Origin: Pholis gunnellus
Lineage: Eukaryota > Chordata > Actinopteri > Perciformes > Pholidae
DNA: 64,000 nucleotides
Direction: 5' to 3'
NCBI GenBank assembly: GCA_910591455.2
Contig: OU342804.1
Location: forward strand, 9,307,133 to 9,371,132
Under the pieces are notes generated by a model. It did not search any database. It had not been told where the DNA came from and worked only from the letters and a program-made list of their open reading frames with translations. Positions 59,912-64,000 of this stretch are shown here, piece by piece. Made by a program: the position numbers and the translations under genes. How positions within the stretch are numbered: position 1 is the stretch's first letter; every line of letters begins with the position of its first letter.

Positions 59912-59916
<5 letters not shown>
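57241..59916. other. Intergenic, no gene seen
   Basis: Several small open frames are present but none resembles a known protein or has splice-site context. Confidence 0.5.

Positions 59917-59955
<39 letters not shown>
59917..59955. repeat. (TG)n microsatellite
   Basis: About 18 TG units. Confidence 0.97.
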
Positions 59956-59957
<2 letters not shown>

Positions 59958-60109
59958 GAGGGTTCTGATGAAGAGCCTTCGGTACACCATGTGCTCGCTG
60001 AAGGAGCTGTTAGGAGCTGTTGAGCGATTGATGGCTCTCTCAGAGAGAAACACAGTGTCATGTTATCATGTTTTTGCCAAGGAGATCTGTGAAAACACTT
60101 TTATTTCTC

Positions 60110-60237
<128 letters not shown>

Positions 60238-60552
60238 AAAAGCTCAGCTTTATTAAACTGTCAAGAGATTTTTAAATCTGTTGCTAAGGAACAAGAGAGA
60301 AACTTGTCACTCCACAGACACATTTGTGGCTCTATATCTATAAACTACATATTCTTCTATAAAAAAACATATATATGGCAGAGCACTTTGTTAGCCGATT
60401 ACAGTATACATGCTATAAAACTGCAACGTCCTGGGACGAATCTGGCCTTGAGACCTTTGTCTCTCTCCCCCCATTTCTGCACTGTCCTCTGTCAAATAAA
60501 AACAGAGTAAATAATCTTTTTTAAGAGTGTCATATTTAGCATTTTTCTAATA

Positions 60553-60672
60553 GTGGTGAAATGTAGCTGTGTTCATTTACTTAAGAAGTACTTAAGTACA
60601 GTTTTGAACTACCTACTCTACTTAAGAGTGTATGTACTTCTACGATACATTTCCAAGTAAATGATGTACCTT
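60553..60672. repeat. Left half of a tactt-rich repeat interrupted by a LINE
   Basis: GTGGTGAAATGTAGCTGTGT followed by ACTTAAGTACAGTTTTGAAC matches the left part of the family at 52419-53046. The right half resumes at 61292. Confidence 0.55.
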
Positions 60673-61291
60673 TACATTACATTACATTACATTACAGTCA
60701 TTTAGCAGACGCTTTTATCCAAAGCGACTTACAATAAGTGTATTCAACATAGGTATTCAAGAAAACTATAGTTACCAGAAATCATAAGTGCATCTCCTTT
60801 GTTAAACAAGCATCTAAGAGCATAAACCAGAGCAAACGTACAGTGCAGAAACAAGCGAATACAATAAGTGCAACAAACTAATATGAATACAATAAGAGCA
60901 ACAAGCTAATACGAGTACCATAAGTGCTAAGAGGAAGGCTCGGGGTAGTACTTCTTGAAGAGGTGGGTTTTCAGCCTTCACCGAAAGATGGGCAGCGACT
61001 CTGCTGTCCTGACGTCAGTGGGGAGTTCATTCCACCACTGTGGGGCCAGGACAGAAAACAGTCGTGACCGGGTCGATCGGCCGCAGGGACCTCTGAGCGA
61101 CGGGGCAACCAAGCGCCCCGAGGCAGCAGAGCGCAGTGGTCGGGCGGGGGTGTAGGACTTGACCATGGCCTGGAGATAGGAAGGAGCTGTTCCTTTCACT
61201 GCCCTGTAGGCTAGCACCAGAGTCTTAAACTGGATGCGAGCTCTTACAGGTAGCCAGTGTAGAGCACGGAGAAGGGGTCGTGTGGGAGACT
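60672..61291 (-). mobile_element. 5'-truncated LINE (L2/CR1-like) fragment
   Basis: On the minus strand the frame reads LHWLPVRARIQFKTLVLAYR, then AVKGTAPSYL, FSVLAPQWWNELPTDVRTAE and KTHLFKKYYPEPSS. This is the typical C-terminal end of a non-LTR retrotransposon reverse transcriptase protein. It carries an internal TGA at 60980-60978 (Arg codon changed). The 3' part ends with AAGTCGCTTTGGATAAAAGC and a short (TAATG)n tail, seen as (ATTAC)n at 60672-60699 on the plus strand. The clade assignment is by resemblance only. Confidence 0.8.
60927..61291 (-). pseudogene. LINE ORF2 C-terminal remnant with premature stop
   Basis: This is the coding part of the truncated LINE, running from the 5' truncation at about 61291 to the terminal TAG at 60929-60927. 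The internal TGA between PIFR and RLKTHLF shows it is inactive. Confidence 0.75.
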
Positions 61292-61612
61292 TTCACTTTC
61301 ACTTCACAACATGTATTTATTAGCTATTGTTCATGGTACATTTGCAGATTACCTTCTATTTTTACACACAACACATTTAATGTAATCATATAACAAAATA
61401 AGAAAAAAGACTTTATCATTAATGGAAGTCACTCTGCTGCATGAGTACTTTTACTTTTGATTCTTTTGGTTCATTTATCTTATAATACTTGTGAAGTTTT
61501 ACAAAATGTTTTCAGTAACATTTTAAATGCAAAGCTTTAACTTGTCATTTTGATTGTGGTGATGCTACTTTTAGCTGCATGAAGGATCTGAATACTTCTT
61601 CAATCGCTGTCA
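61292..61612. repeat. Right half of the interrupted tactt-rich repeat
   Basis: Contains GAGTACTTTTACTTTTGATT and GGATCTGAATACTTCTTCAA, equivalent to the right end of the element at 52419-53046. Confidence 0.55.
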
Positions 61613-62088
61613 AATACAAAATGTTCTTTTTTTTAATTTGCAAAATCCTGAACTGTTTAAAAACACAGACTAGTCTACATTGTGGTTAAATGCATTTAAA
61701 TGCAAATGTAAATACATTTTTCTCTTTTATTGTGGAGTTTAATATACAATTTGTTTTCAAGCAATACAAGTACAGATACAAAAGATACATACAGATACAC
61801 AAGTTGTTGGATATGTTTTAAATCAAATTTTGAAGCTACTTCAGGGGAACTTTAAGATGAGTATTGGATGAAGATTAAGTAGTTAATAAAATGTATTTAT
61901 ACATTAAATCTTTTGTCTATGTTGAAGATAAGTTGTATAATGTTGTGATCATCAGTAATTGTAATTTCCTCTTTAAGTTGGCCAAACATTGGTCATCTGT
62001 GTCCTTATCACATCCATCCAGACACCCACATGTTCTATTCTTTCTGACCCTTTTACTCCATTGGGACACCAGCTGACATCACATGCAT
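61613..62088. other. Intergenic, no gene seen
   Basis: AT-rich. No recognisable exon. Confidence 0.5.

Positions 62089-62148
<60 letters not shown>
62089..62148. repeat. (CA)n microsatellite
   Basis: About 30 uninterrupted CA units. Confidence 0.97.
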
Positions 62149-62153
<5 letters not shown>

Positions 62154-62284
62154 GGACCAAGTTCCCAGAGGTCGAAGCCAGCACAATGTCATTATCAACC
62201 ATCGGATTGCACGTGGTCTCTGCCCATTCAGTCTTGCTGACGTTCCTTTTGTGCTCAGTAATTCTTCTCACAGAAGACCCCTCT

Positions 62285-62300
62285 CCCCCCCCCCCCCCCC
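62285..62300. repeat. Poly-C tract (16)
   Basis: Sixteen uninterrupted C within a C-rich stretch. Confidence 0.95.
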
Positions 62301-63484
62301 TGTCTACTGCGGCCCATCTGTAATCCCATCCCCCATCCTGCACCCCCATATCCACCCTGTCTCACCCTGCACTTCTCCCAAAGAAACCAGCTGTCTTGGC
62401 CGGTCGTGTCCCCCGGGGGCGTAAACAGGTGCCGAGAGGGCCGCAGGGCCTCAGCATGTGACACATGGCAGCACGCTCCTCCAGCCTTCTCCTCCAACCT
62501 GCCAACACACCAGAGAAGAGAGAAGAGAGCAGCGTGTTTTACAGCTGCAGACTTGATTGTTATCGCAGATGAGGAGCCGTTGATGGCTAATAGCATAAAA
62601 AACACTGACACTTTCTCACAGGGTCAGTAAAGTAAAAGGTTGTGACAGTGCTGCTTAAAAGTGTGTGTTTCGTAATAACTTAATGGAGTTAATGAAGATT
62701 TTTGTAAGTTGAACATGATGTTTTTACTTGAATACAATATTGTGCAGGATGAATCTATTTGTAGGTTGTAGGCATGAAGGAGGAACCTTGACATGCCTTT
62801 AGCAGCTATAAAAATATACATTGCTGTGTAACCAAAATAGATAAAAGGAAAGAGTTCTGTCCTGCTAAGCCTGAAGCCAGCTGTATTTTTAGCACAAACA
62901 ACACACTGTGCACAGAGAGAGGAACTGCTGGACTCAGGTCGATGCGCCTGTACACACAAACCAAAAATGTAACCACAGGTCGATGCTACTCTACTTGTAT
63001 GAGTGTGAAATGTCAACGGAGGCCCTGATTAAAGGTTTGCGCTTCTTGAAGGTAAGACATGGGGAAATTGACAATACTTCTTCCTTGAATTTGACTTCAT
63101 GAATGAAAGAATACAATTTTAAATGGACATTTTCCACGACTGCTTGCTGCCGCTTTGAGGCCGTAAGTATGCAAGTTATTCTGCTTTTGCCTTCTCTGAC
63201 ACTGTGTGCGTTTGATACTAAAAATTGGGATTTGTAAAGAGAAACCCAGAAAGTGCATTAGCTTCTTTATGCAGCGCTTTCACAACTTTTACAACTCTTT
63301 CAAGCGCTTGCAAATAAGGCACCCAAGTTTGGAAACCGCTTTTGAACGCAGTAAAGTCTTTCTTTTGAAGCTTGAAGAACAAAGGCAGCCTCACACCCTA
63401 AACTGTTCGACTATCACTCTCTCTGTGGTGAGCTCAGCTGCGTTGCACACTCTTTTGTACATCTGGCACTTTCGACTCCGTGAC

Positions 63485-63486
<2 letters not shown>
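62301..63486. other. Intergenic, no gene seen
   Basis: No exon or known repeat was recognised. Confidence 0.5.

Positions 63487-63558
<72 letters not shown>
63487..63558. repeat. Compound (GT)n(GA)n microsatellite
   Basis: About 29 GT units followed by seven GA units. Confidence 0.97.
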
Positions 63559-64000
63559 GGGGTGTATGCATATGTGTGAGTGTGTGCATATATCAGGCTA
63601 CTTGTGGTTTTAGGTGCTGAGCCACGCTGCAAACCAAACTGCCACCTTGTTGAGTAGACACGCTTGAATCTCTACAAGTTGAGGCAAGTTGGTGTCTCAC
63701 CTTGTGCATGTGTGCATGACTTTTATCACCTTCCATCGTACAGCAGCTCCCAAGTTATTTACCCATGTGGAGACAAACAACCCAGTAGCAATTACTGGAA
63801 AGTCTTGTGTTGGAGATGCTGAATTTTTTAAGTCCTTGCACAATAAACACACACAGGAATGTGTCCTTGCCTGTTGGATGATTAAGACTGTGTGGATTTC
63901 CAAAAATAAAAAGGAGAAAAGAAGTGTTTTTTCCCCTCAAAGTCAAAAACCCTAAACTTTATTACCCCGTGGAGGGGAATAAGGAGGTAAGAACATCATG
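63559..64000. other. Intergenic, no gene seen to the right edge
   Basis: No recognisable exon. The next gene lies beyond the window. Confidence 0.5.

Overview
The window is vertebrate nuclear DNA, most likely from a spiny-rayed (percomorph) teleost. The evidence is: intron-containing genes with GT-AG junctions whose proteins match fish and mammalian families; very many long CA/TG, GA/CT and GATA tracts; and several dispersed repeats that I recognise as common in bony-fish genomes. No species can be named from the sequence. No prokaryotic or viral genes were seen.

Three complete protein genes lie in the first 43 kb. (1) slc39a1, a ZIP1-type zinc importer, is on the minus strand with four coding exons between 6328 and 2423 (310 aa). 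(2) tmem208, an ER membrane protein of the SND targeting pathway, is on the plus strand with six coding exons from 8268 to 11538 (173 aa, the same length as the human protein). (3) smad6, an inhibitory Smad of BMP signalling, is on the plus strand with four coding exons from 25481 to 42758 (506 aa) and a 13.7-kb third intron. slc39a1 and tmem208 are head to head, about 1.9 kb apart. The genes do not form a functional pathway together, and their human counterparts sit on three different chromosomes.

The rest is non-coding. From 12.1 to 25.4 kb there are dispersed repeats, a duplicated 0.3-kb segment, a piggyBac-like element inserted into an older repeat, and a smad6-proximal region with a composite Smad-type site. 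The last 21 kb (43.1-64 kb) has no recognisable coding exon. It holds microsatellites, a tRNA-derived SINE with a clear 9-bp target-site duplication, a 5'-truncated LINE fragment, a Tc1-like fragment, several copies of inverted-end repeats, and one AT-rich, repeat-poor stretch that could be a regulatory element.

No wholly new system was found. The points most worth a second look are in smad6: loss of the PLDLS corepressor motif, probably by a 9-nt splice-acceptor shift; an enlarged His/Gly/Ser loop inside MH2; and a GCCGCC-N5-GTCTAGAC site upstream. Others are a TG tract abutting the last tmem208 splice acceptor and the cleanly dated nested transposon insertions.
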